Shown one piece after another: positions 56,480-64,000 of a stretch of 64,000 bases of DNA. Position 1 is the first letter of the stretch; the number at the start of each line of letters is the position of its first letter. A program made the translations under genes and the position numbers. A model generated the notes under the pieces. It saw only the letters and a program-made list of their open reading frames with translations. It was not told where the DNA came from and made no database searches. The stretch is from Saccharomycodes ludwigii (lineage: Eukaryota; Ascomycota; Saccharomycetes; Saccharomycodales; Saccharomycodaceae): NCBI RefSeq assembly GCF_020623625.1, contig NC_060202.1, positions 514,501 to 578,500 on the forward strand, read 5' to 3'.

Positions 56480-57661
56480 TTATCTAGGACCAAATTTAGA
56501 GATGGAAGAAGGACCTATTTCTTGCCATTCTTGTTTAGTTAACCACATATGCTCTTTATCAGAAATAATGCTAGCCAAAACTGCACCACCAATAAAAACC
56601 ATGTGCTTTCTTCTTGGTGGATCTTCAATTCTAACTTTAAATTTACTCAAACGGGTTGGATCATTACGTAAGATCCTAGTATACCACAATTGTTTTAACT
56701 CTTTTTCCAATCTACTAGGTAAACCAGGATACATACTGGACCCACCAGACAATACAATAGCCTTATATAGTGAACTTCTAACATCAACATCAGCGGCTTG
56801 AATAGTATTAAACAATAATTCGCCAACACCCGGTTGTTCAACGTCGACCAAACTTGGTTGAAATAAACATTCAGGAGCTTCAAACCTTTCACTTCCAACT
56901 TTAATAACTCTACCATCTGGTAATTCATAACTCTCCACTAGAGTAGTGGTTTCTTGAGCTAACTTAGTGTCCAAGTCCAAATCGTATGAAACATAACACA
57001 ATTTTTCTTTAATTTGGCGAACAGTCTCAAAATCAGCGGACCTATTAAATGCATAGCCACGACGAGATAGCAAATCGATTAAATGCCTGGTGACATCCCT
57101 ACCGGCGACATCCAATCTTCTAGTTAGGTGGCTCAAAACTACAGATTCATAAACTGGAACAATATGAGTCACACCGTCACCTGAATCCACTACAACCCCT
57201 GATGATAACCCTTGGGCATATAAAGCTAAAACAGCTTGAATAGCCACATAAACACCCCCAAAATCATACTTTTCAAACATGACTTCACACATAGTTTGTC
57301 TATTTTTGATTGGATTCATTGGTGGTTCAGTCAACAAAACTTTGCAGCCGGAAGTGGTGGGCAATTTCATTTTTTCGAAGAATGCATAATCCCAAAGTAA
57401 TTCCATATCCACCCAATTTTTAATAATACCATTTTCCATTGGATAAGCTATTTGTAAGTATGATCTAACCTGCTGGGCTTCATCCCCAATCATGGTATCT
57501 TTTAATGGAATTGGTGATATGCCAGCTGCCCTTTCTTCTGCCCTTAAGATTGGTCTACCAACTATACTTGGAAACGTGTAATCTGGGAAATTCTCTCCAG
57601 CACGACCAATTTTAACGAAACCTGTACCTTGATCTAAAACAATTGGAACATTACTATTCAT
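56480..57661 (-). CDS. ARP2: Actin-related protein Arp2 (Arp2/3 complex)
   Basis: 393 residues, the family length, and very highly conserved. Nucleotide-binding signatures [13 protein letters not shown] (10-22), [14 protein letters not shown] (about 160-173) and [17 protein letters not shown] (about 305-321) are intact. It ends in the typical SSISKFGPR. Arp2 with Arp3 forms the seed of branched actin filaments at cortical patches for endocytosis. The gene is a single open frame, whereas S. cerevisiae ARP2 has an intron near its 5' end. Confidence 0.98.
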   Translation of the reverse strand: MNSNVPIVLDQGTGFVKIGRAGENFPDYTFPSIVGRPILRAEERAAGISPIPLKDTMIGDEAQQVRSYLQIAYPMENGIIKNWVDMELLWDYAFFEKMKLPTTSGCKVLLTEPPMNPIKNRQTMCEVMFEKYDFGGVYVAIQAVLALYAQGLSSGVVVDSGDGVTHIVPVYESVVLSHLTRRLDVAGRDVTRHLIDLLSRRGYAFNRSADFETVRQIKEKLCYVSYDLDLDTKLAQETTTLVESYELPDGRVIKVGSERFEAPECLFQPSLVDVEQPGVGELLFNTIQAADVDVRSSLYKAIVLSGGSSMYPGLPSRLEKELKQLWYTRILRNDPTRLSKFKVRIEDPPRRKHMVFIGGAVLASIISDKEHMWLTKQEWQEIGPSSISKFGPR

Positions 57662-57695
57662 TTTGTCCTTTTTTTTTTTTTTTTTTTTTTTTTTC

Positions 57696-57726
<31 letters not shown>

Positions 57727-58127
57727 CGGGGTTAAATAGTTTGTTGATTTAAAAGTTGGTAAAGTATTAAATATAATAGTATCTTTGTTGCAATAATATT
57801 AAAGAAAGTAATTAAAAAATAATAATAAAAGGGGGCAAGAAAAGCGGAAGTAAAATGAACAAAAAATGAACAAAAAATAAAAATGGAAATAAAAATAAAT
57901 ATTATCATTTGTTACGAAAACTGAAAAAAAAAAACACGTGTTGAGTATTAGTCAATACAAAAGGTGAAAAATATATAATATATATAGCAACTTTATGTAA
58001 ATAAAAAATAAAATCATCATAAAAGACACTAACTCTACTTAGCTATTCTTATTCTTGTTTAAATATATACATAAAGTTACAAAAAAATCACTTTCTCATC
58101 AACTCTCCCCTTAGCTACTAAGCATTC
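57662..58127. other. ARP2 upstream / APM4 downstream region
   Basis: A T-run and (TTTTC)n tract lie right before ARP2 (57669-57726), A/T-rich DNA after. A CACGTG lies at 57935. No gene is seen. Confidence 0.5.
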
Positions 58128-59675
58128 TTAATATCTAACTTCATACGATCCCGCCTTTGAAATATACTTTATCCATTTAGTTGTTCTATAATTATTAGAT
58201 CTTTCCCTGACATTGCAATATTTAACCGTTAGTCCACTGCAAGTAAACATCAGAATTTCAAATTTCAAAGAAATCGCCGGTTTATTCCATTTATTTAAAT
58301 CAAATATGATGTTTTCTGATAATCTTGCAGACATTTGTAACATATTTTCAGTTGAACCACGAAACTTGTTAAATCTCCAATAAAACATCTTTTCTTCCAC
58401 AGAATATTTACATTTCCCATTGGATGCTTTACTGTTACACTCGAGTGTGCCTTGTGGTAAAGGTATCTTCAAAACTACATCTGTAGCATTCAATTTGGAT
58501 GAAAACAATGACTTCAACGATATGCTATAGTGTACTGAGTTGGTTCTTGAGTTGGAAGTTACAATTGGCTGAATGGAAAATGGTAAATTCAAGTACTCTT
58601 TCACATGGTACGTCATTAACTCGATATTACCATCCGGTGGAACAAATGTTATGGAGCAATCAGTGTGAAATTTATTTAATTGGACACATTGATGAAATTT
58701 ATAATCGTCCAAATGAACTGATTTAACAGCCGAATCTGGAATACCCTTTTTCCTTTTTTTCATATCCAAATCTAAGTAATGTTCAAAGTCGTCAGCTTTT
58801 TGTTGTTGTTGTTCATCATTTAACTTTAACTGAACGACTGGCATACCCGATAATTTGCATTGCATTTCAACGACACCATCTATGTAAGACTTTAAAATAT
58901 CCCCTTCTTTAGAAATTAAAATGTTTATATTCTCAATGATATCTAAAAATATCTCATTTTTCTTATATTTGATATCCAAATTGGGTCTCCAGGGTATATC
59001 AGAAGTGGTATTATTGTAACTGTTCAAAGCAGTATTAGAAGAAGAATTGCTGTTTGATTTCCTATCAAGAAACTTCCCAAAATTCTTTGGATTCAATGAA
59101 CTGAAAAAATCGTTGTCATCAATACTACGATTATTACTGCTGTTGCTGTTATTACCACTATTCATAATATTGCTATTACTGCCATTAATGCTGATACCAT
59201 TGCTATCAGCCGTACTACTGCCGTTACTGCTACCACTTATTACGTTTTTATTTACTGGCATAATACCTAGTTTGGAACAAATATTACTCAATTCGGTATC
59301 GTATGGAACACCGTCGATACTTAAAATGCAATGTAGTAAGTCATAGACCAAAGTAAACTTGTCACGAACTGAATCATCATTATTAATCCCAAAATTTTCC
59401 AATAAATTGGAAAATCTAAATAAAAACTCCCATATTAATGCACTATCCACATTATTTCTCGTGACAGCAACAATCCAAAGTTTATTTTTCCTGATATGAT
59501 GGAAGGTAGTGGAACCTAGCGTTAAAATTGGAGATCTGATAACCCCCGAACTATCACTGATTATTTGAATACGAAATACTTCAGAAAGTGAAGATGTTTT
59601 TCTGACTGAGTCTTTGATTACTTTGGTTATGAGTAAATCACCTCTTGGACTGTATATAAATAGTGAATTAATCAT
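58128..59675 (-). CDS. APM4: AP-2 clathrin adaptor medium chain mu2
   Basis: 515 residues (S. cerevisiae 491). A longin-type N-terminus (MINSLFIYSPRGDLLITKVIKDS; LTLGSTTFHHIRKNKLWIVAVTR) is followed by an Asn/Ser-rich linker (about 145-210) and the mu-homology domain (about 220-515; DIPWRPNLDIKYKKNEIFLDIIENINILIS...). It ends KWIKYISKAGSYEVRY, as in the S. cerevisiae protein. AP-2 links cargo to clathrin at the plasma membrane and in yeast also takes part in polarity and killer-toxin sensitivity. It is a paralogue of APM1 in this window but clearly distinct. Confidence 0.94.
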   Translation of the reverse strand: MINSLFIYSPRGDLLITKVIKDSVRKTSSLSEVFRIQIISDSSGVIRSPILTLGSTTFHHIRKNKLWIVAVTRNNVDSALIWEFLFRFSNLLENFGINNDDSVRDKFTLVYDLLHCILSIDGVPYDTELSNICSKLGIMPVNKNVISGSSNGSSTADSNGISINGSNSNIMNSGNNSNSSNNRSIDDNDFFSSLNPKNFGKFLDRKSNSNSSSNTALNSYNNTTSDIPWRPNLDIKYKKNEIFLDIIENINILISKEGDILKSYIDGVVEMQCKLSGMPVVQLKLNDEQQQQKADDFEHYLDLDMKKRKKGIPDSAVKSVHLDDYKFHQCVQLNKFHTDCSITFVPPDGNIELMTYHVKEYLNLPFSIQPIVTSNSRTNSVHYSISLKSLFSSKLNATDVVLKIPLPQGTLECNSKASNGKCKYSVEEKMFYWRFNKFRGSTENMLQMSARLSENIIFDLNKWNKPAISLKFEILMFTCSGLTVKYCNVRERSNNYRTTKWIKYISKAGSYEVRY

Positions 59676-60191
59676 TATATTTTTGGTGCAAAAAAAACAG
59701 TTGTTATGGTGATTGTATATGTGGTAATATTTTCAACACGTTATTTCCGAGGGGAATATGTTATTTGAGTTGTTTTATTCCAGATGGCAAATGACTAATA
59801 AAAAGAGAAAAAGTTTTTTTTTTTTTTTGTTTTTTTTTTTTTTTGACCCTTCGAGGAAAATGAAAATAACATTAAAAATAATTTAATTTGAGTTGTTTTT
59901 AAAAAAAATACAAAGGAAATGGTTTGTGAAAGACCGCGGATATAACAAATATTTGTTATCAGAGGAAAAAGGTAAAAAAAAGAAAGAAAAAAAGAAAAAG
60001 AAAAAAAGAAAAAAAAAAAACGAGCCATTTCCTTTAACCCTTTATATTTAACCTTTCTCTTATCACCAATCTTAATAAATCAATTCTATCCCTTTTCATA
60101 TAAAGTATCTAATGAATCTTTTCCTATCCAATTTTCCCTAGTTAATAAAGACAAAATAAAGACAAAATAAAGACAAAATAAAAAGAGTAAG
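59676..60191. other. Divergent promoter APM4 / carboxypeptidase
   Basis: T-runs at 59815-59844, A-runs at 59975-60020, and three direct AATAAAGACAA units at 60143-60180 just before the carboxypeptidase ATG. No gene is seen. Confidence 0.5.
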
Positions 60192-61637
60192 ATGGTATTT
60201 ATATACAAATTAATCACCATTCTGCTATTGTTGGTAACAGCAGCAAATTCATTACCAACTTTAAAAAAGAAAAATTTAGAATTACCACATGCCTTGAAAC
60301 AAACATACGGCCATAAGAACAATAATGGTAATGAATTCCAAGTTTTCCAATCTAATACAGATACTGACTATTCAATAAGAATCAAAAAAATTGACCCTTC
60401 AATCTTAGGAGTGGATACCGTTCAACAGTGGTCTGGTTATTTAGATTATAAAGACACAAAACATTTTTTTTATTGGTTTTTTGAAAGTAGAAATGACCCT
60501 AAAAATGACCCTGTTATTTTATGGTTAAATGGAGGTCCCGGTTGCTCTTCTTTTACTGGTTTGTTTTTTGAGTTAGGCCCATCCTCAATAAGTGCCAATC
60601 TAACACCAGTTTATAACCCCTTTTCATGGAATAATAACGCATCTGTTATCTTTTTAGAACAACCAGTTGGTGTAGGGTTTTCATACAGTGATGATGAACA
60701 AGTCACCAGCACAGCAGTTGCTGGAAAAGACGTTTATAATTTCTTGGAGTTATTTTTCAACCAATTCCCACACTTGCGTTCCAATAAATTTCATATCGCT
60801 GGTGAATCATATGCTGGTCATTACATTCCACAAATTGCCCACGAAATTGCCATTGAACATTCAAGTGATGCATCCTTTAAATTGAGCTCTATTATGATTG
60901 GCAATGGTATAACTGATCCCTTGGTTCAATACAAATATTACCAGCCGATGGCATGCGGTAAAGGTGGTTACCCGCAGGTTCTAACCGATGAAGATTGTGC
61001 TAAGATGGAAAGTGAAATCCCAAGATGTGAGCTGTTGAATAAAGGTTGTTATTTATCCAAAACCAGTTTTGCTTGTATTGGCGCTAATATGTATTGTGAA
61101 AACTCGGTGATTGGACCCTATGAAAAAACTGGTTTAAACGTTTATGACATCCGTGCTCCTTGTGAAACCGATGATGGGAACTGTTATATTGGCCAGACTT
61201 ACATTGAGCAATATATGAACTTGAAAGAGGTTCAAGAAGCCTTGGGCTCAGACGTTGATTCCTATAAAGGTTGTAGCGACGCTGTTTTCCTAGGATTTGC
61301 GTTAACTGGCGATGGAAATAAGCCATTCCAAGAATATGTTGCTGAACTAGTTGATAGAAACATACCTGTCTTAATTTACGCAGGGGATAAAGATTATATT
61401 TGTAACTGGTTGGGTAATTTGGGTTGGGTTGACCATTTGGACTGGACTGGTAAGGAACTTTTTGAAACTCTTCCATTAAGACCATGGTACAAGGATGGTG
61501 TACAGTATGGCCAGTTTAAAAGCCTAGGTTCTTTTAACTTCCTAAGAGTTTATGATGCTGGCCATATGGTTCCATATGATCAACCAGAAGCCAGTTTAGC
61601 TATGGTTAATTCATGGATTTCAGGAAGTTTTTCTTGA
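60192..61637 (+). CDS. ATG42: Vacuolar serine carboxypeptidase, CPY family (Atg42/Prc1-like)
   Basis: 481 residues. It has a signal peptide (KLITILLLLVTAANS), a short propeptide and a peptidase S10 domain. The catalytic triad is visible: Ser206 (HIAGESYAGHY), Asp401 (YAGDKDYICNW) and His458 (GHMVPYD). WLNGGPGCSS forms the oxyanion region. Segments such as VDTVQQWSGYLDYKDTKHFFYWFFESRNDP and EQPVGVGFSYSD sit nearer to S. cerevisiae Atg42/Ybr139w than to Prc1, and the propeptide is shorter than Prc1's. These enzymes remove C-terminal residues in the vacuole; Atg42 is needed in the end stage of autophagy. Prc1 remains an alternative. Confidence 0.85.
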   Translation: MVFIYKLITILLLLVTAANSLPTLKKKNLELPHALKQTYGHKNNNGNEFQVFQSNTDTDYSIRIKKIDPSILGVDTVQQWSGYLDYKDTKHFFYWFFESRNDPKNDPVILWLNGGPGCSSFTGLFFELGPSSISANLTPVYNPFSWNNNASVIFLEQPVGVGFSYSDDEQVTSTAVAGKDVYNFLELFFNQFPHLRSNKFHIAGESYAGHYIPQIAHEIAIEHSSDASFKLSSIMIGNGITDPLVQYKYYQPMACGKGGYPQVLTDEDCAKMESEIPRCELLNKGCYLSKTSFACIGANMYCENSVIGPYEKTGLNVYDIRAPCETDDGNCYIGQTYIEQYMNLKEVQEALGSDVDSYKGCSDAVFLGFALTGDGNKPFQEYVAELVDRNIPVLIYAGDKDYICNWLGNLGWVDHLDWTGKELFETLPLRPWYKDGVQYGQFKSLGSFNFLRVYDAGHMVPYDQPEASLAMVNSWISGSFS

Positions 61638-61823
61638 TATAATGATGTTACTATTTTTATATAAATTGCAGTTTTTTTTTTTTTTACTTTAAAAAAATAA
61701 ATTTTAGAATAATAATAGTCATAATAATAAATCCTAAAGTAAATTTTAATTGATAGTTCTGATATATATATATATATATATATTGCAAAAAAGCTACGTA
61801 ACCTGGTATTCTTGAAATTATCT

Positions 61824-64000
61824 TTATAAATGGTTCATATTATATGCATTCTTTAAAGCCTGTAATTTGTTTACAATTTCAATGCACTCTTCCGGTGTAA
61901 CAGCCTCAAAGTAATATCTCTTTAATCCTTGTTGTCTCTCTACAAATATTTTAAAGTAAGTAGCCACTTTAGAAGATTTTTTTACTAAAGCTACCTGGCT
62001 TATATGAAAAGATTTGGTCTTAATATTATTGTCATACCAATGTTGATCGTCTTCAGGGGGAATAATATAAATATAATCACCATCTATAGCCAACGTTCTC
62101 TCATGTTTATTATTAATTAATGAAACCTGTTGCCTCCTCCAAACTTTATATTTGTAGTAAGCACCCGCAAGTAAATAGTCTTTATTACCAGCAGTGTAAG
62201 ATGAAGATGATATGTAATTTTGCGGTGACGATTTCTGCTTCTTGTTTAATTCGCCAACGCTTGTTTTCGAGGGATTTTTCAATTTATAGAAAATGTTATT
62301 ATTAAACTTGCCATGTTTAGAGTGAGTTTTTGAATAATTATCCGTGGCATATTTGGATTTGGAGTGTTCTTCTTGTTGCTGTGTACGTTGTGGATTTGGA
62401 TGCTGGTCTGCATACGATAATGGTAAATACTCCCCGTTTGCATCCAACGTTATTGGAGTTAAATCGTTGCTATGAATAGTAGGCAATGCAGTAGACTGCT
62501 TTCCAAGTTCTGTGGCATGGTATCTGCCCAATTTAAGCTTTCGGGAATCTTTTCTTGACAATATTTCCATGATTTTTTCCCCATCCAAGGACAATACTGT
62601 ATTATTTAAATCGTAAACATATTTTTGTTTAACCATCTTTAAACAATAATCATTTGGATCAAAGCGTTTGAGTTTGCAATATTTAACCAATATATCATTA
62701 ATTTTCGATGTTAATGATACTGTGATCGAAGTGAAATTCATTGAATCCTCCTTGTATGGGTAAGAATAAACTTTAATTTCTACAGGGGCATCATGGATAA
62801 CTTGTTTGTCAGAATCAAGCATAGATTTATAATAACTGAGTTGATTAACCTTGCCTCTTGTTTCCCCCTCTGTAACACCCTTCTTACGTCCTAGCATTGG
62901 TGTTAATAATTCATTAGCTTTTATTTCTTGTTCATCAGTAATACGACACAAAACAACCTCGTCGTCAAAAACAGAGCTGATGTTGGAGGTACGGTCTAAT
63001 ATACCAAAGTTATCTTCAAATGGTTCACCGTCCTCATCAACAACCCTTAACATAAATTCGTTTGGGTTCAAATAATTAGGCAGTGTGGTGTTCTCCTTTT
63101 CAACGAAAACCAACAAAATAAACCCAATAACCTCAAACACGCTGGCGCTTTTTCTAACTTTAACTTTAAAGGAACTGTGTTTAAACTTGTCATAGTCGTT
63201 TATATAAACATGTAATGTAACACTCTCAAATGGCAAAACTTTATCGCCAGACACATATTTAAAGTGATGCAATTGTGAAGCTGGATCATTTTCATCGCCA
63301 GAATCAGGCCTAAATAAAGAAGTTAATTGTGATTTATGTTCAACGCTATCGAACGGATCAGTTAAAGTTTCCTTTTTTTCAAAAGATAATGCTGGAAAGT
63401 TTATTTGTTGCTTTATGTCTGATCTTCTAGAATCAGTGCTATTAGTTCTTCTATGTTTCCTCAGTACTTTGCTTGATTGCTGTTGTTGACTTTTTGAAAC
63501 TTGTCGTTGCTGTTTTGGTTGTTGCTTAGGTTTGTAACTTGAGGTCTTGTTTTTGTAATTGGTTTTTAAGGAATCTGGTTCCGGTATTTCCTGGGTTTTA
63601 ATGTGAGATAAACTTTGACGTGGTGTGTGTGCACTTTTGTTAATGCTTGTCATTTCTCCAACCATTTTTTCTCCTAAATTGGCATCATAAAAATCTAATT
63701 TTTGCGAACTTGGAACAGAATTTTTGGGGATAGTGTTTCGAGAATCAAATGTAAAGACGGGTAAAGTTGAAACGGTTGTTTTACCGTCATGAATAGCCAT
63801 ATTTTGAGAATTCGTCCTCATATCTGTGTAGCCGTCGTCAGAGTCTAGTAAAGAATGTCCATAAGATGATGCAGTATCCTCATATATCACACTACTCTCA
63901 GATTCCGCTAATTTGTCTTTAGAACTGGTGTATTTCAAAGCATTATCACTTCTTTCATCATCAGTAATTTCATCGTAAACCTGTTTGTTCGAATCATCAT
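61824..64000 (-). CDS. AVO1: TORC2 subunit Avo1 (SIN1), N-terminus beyond the window
   Basis: The frame is open to the right edge; about 725 C-terminal residues are here and no start codon is needed within the window. A disordered N-terminal part (Gln/Lys-rich) leads to a CRIM domain (PFESVTLHVYINDYDKFKHSSFKVKVRKSASVFEVIGFILLVF..., 63020-63240), which recruits TORC2 substrates such as Ypk1. A Ras-binding-like segment follows, then a C-terminal PH domain (YYKYKVWRRQQVSL...YFEAVTPEECIEIVNKLQAL, about 61840-62160) for membrane PI(4,5)P2. S. cerevisiae Avo1 is 1176 residues, so roughly 400 or more residues lie outside. Confidence 0.88.
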   Translation of the reverse strand, partial: DDSNKQVYDEITDDERSDNALKYTSSKDKLAESESSVIYEDTASSYGHSLLDSDDGYTDMRTNSQNMAIHDGKTTVSTLPVFTFDSRNTIPKNSVPSSQKLDFYDANLGEKMVGEMTSINKSAHTPRQSLSHIKTQEIPEPDSLKTNYKNKTSSYKPKQQPKQQRQVSKSQQQQSSKVLRKHRRTNSTDSRRSDIKQQINFPALSFEKKETLTDPFDSVEHKSQLTSLFRPDSGDENDPASQLHHFKYVSGDKVLPFESVTLHVYINDYDKFKHSSFKVKVRKSASVFEVIGFILLVFVEKENTTLPNYLNPNEFMLRVVDEDGEPFEDNFGILDRTSNISSVFDDEVVLCRITDEQEIKANELLTPMLGRKKGVTEGETRGKVNQLSYYKSMLDSDKQVIHDAPVEIKVYSYPYKEDSMNFTSITVSLTSKINDILVKYCKLKRFDPNDYCLKMVKQKYVYDLNNTVLSLDGEKIMEILSRKDSRKLKLGRYHATELGKQSTALPTIHSNDLTPITLDANGEYLPLSYADQHPNPQRTQQQEEHSKSKYATDNYSKTHSKHGKFNNNIFYKLKNPSKTSVGELNKKQKSSPQNYISSSSYTAGNKDYLLAGAYYKYKVWRRQQVSLINNKHERTLAIDGDYIYIIPPEDDQHWYDNNIKTKSFHISQVALVKKSSKVATYFKIFVERQQGLKRYYFEAVTPEECIEIVNKLQALKNAYNMNHL

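Noticed and set aside
56199-56801. Plus-strand 200-codon frame through the 52-base T-run and into ARP2
   Set aside because: Poly-Phe from the T-run plus antisense of a highly conserved ARP2 C-terminus.
1-64000. CRISPR arrays, bacterial operons, rRNA genes, full-length retrotransposons
   Set aside because: None found. Tandem repeats are simple microsatellites and all LTR copies lack internal coding regions.

Overview
This window is nuclear DNA from a budding yeast (Saccharomycotina). It is very AT-rich, and almost every gene is a single uninterrupted reading frame with a recognisable Saccharomyces cerevisiae-type product. Proteins carry Asn/Ser/Asp/Glu homopolymer runs, and intergenic DNA is full of A/T tracts. 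The standard code fits. Gene neighbours recall S. cerevisiae: TRS20 near SRB6 and DUT1, SPO11 beside AIM17, PET127 near ERP4, DOT5 near EST3, MPS1 convergent with ARP2. The mixture looks like a species outside the whole-genome-duplication clade. The composition would suit a Saccharomycodes-like yeast, but that is an inference I cannot confirm here.

Layout. 0-8 kb: the start of an unknown gene, TRS20 (TRAPP), DSN1 (kinetochore), tRNA-Ala with a solo LTR, SRB6/MED22 (Mediator), DUT1 (dUTPase) and LYC1-like acetyltransferase. 8-24.4 kb: AXL1 (a-factor protease and axial budding), initiator tRNA-Met with an LTR, ANY1, PET127 (mitochondrial RNA), AIM17-like oxygenase relative, SPO11 (meiotic break maker), a p24 cargo receptor and RPN7 (proteasome lid). 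25-34 kb: CTT1 catalase with stress elements, an unrecognised membrane protein, a secreted protein of unknown function, and three tRNA genes among LTR remnants. 34-46 kb: GAS5 and a WSC-type sensor (cell wall), a DUF2408-like protein, DOT5 peroxiredoxin, APM1 (AP-1) and EST3 (telomerase). 46-50.6 kb: tRNA-Glu, a 2-oxoglutarate oxygenase, two divergent tRNA-Trp genes with four LTR-like blocks between them, and tRNA-Asn. 50.6-64 kb: LEU4, MPS1, ARP2, APM4, a CPY-family carboxypeptidase, and AVO1 running off the right edge.

Most notable points. EST3 is split into two frames at CTT-AGT-T, the site used for programmed +1 frameshifting in S. cerevisiae EST3. The AIM17 relative has lost two of its three predicted iron ligands. 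DOT5 lacks its usual resolving cysteine. The WSC sensor has no visible signal peptide. Solo LTRs sit a nearly constant 12-14 bp upstream of tRNA genes, two of them with 5-bp target duplications, which is the footprint of a Ty3-like element. Promoter motifs agree with gene identity: PACE at RPN7, URS1 at SPO11, STRE at CTT1.
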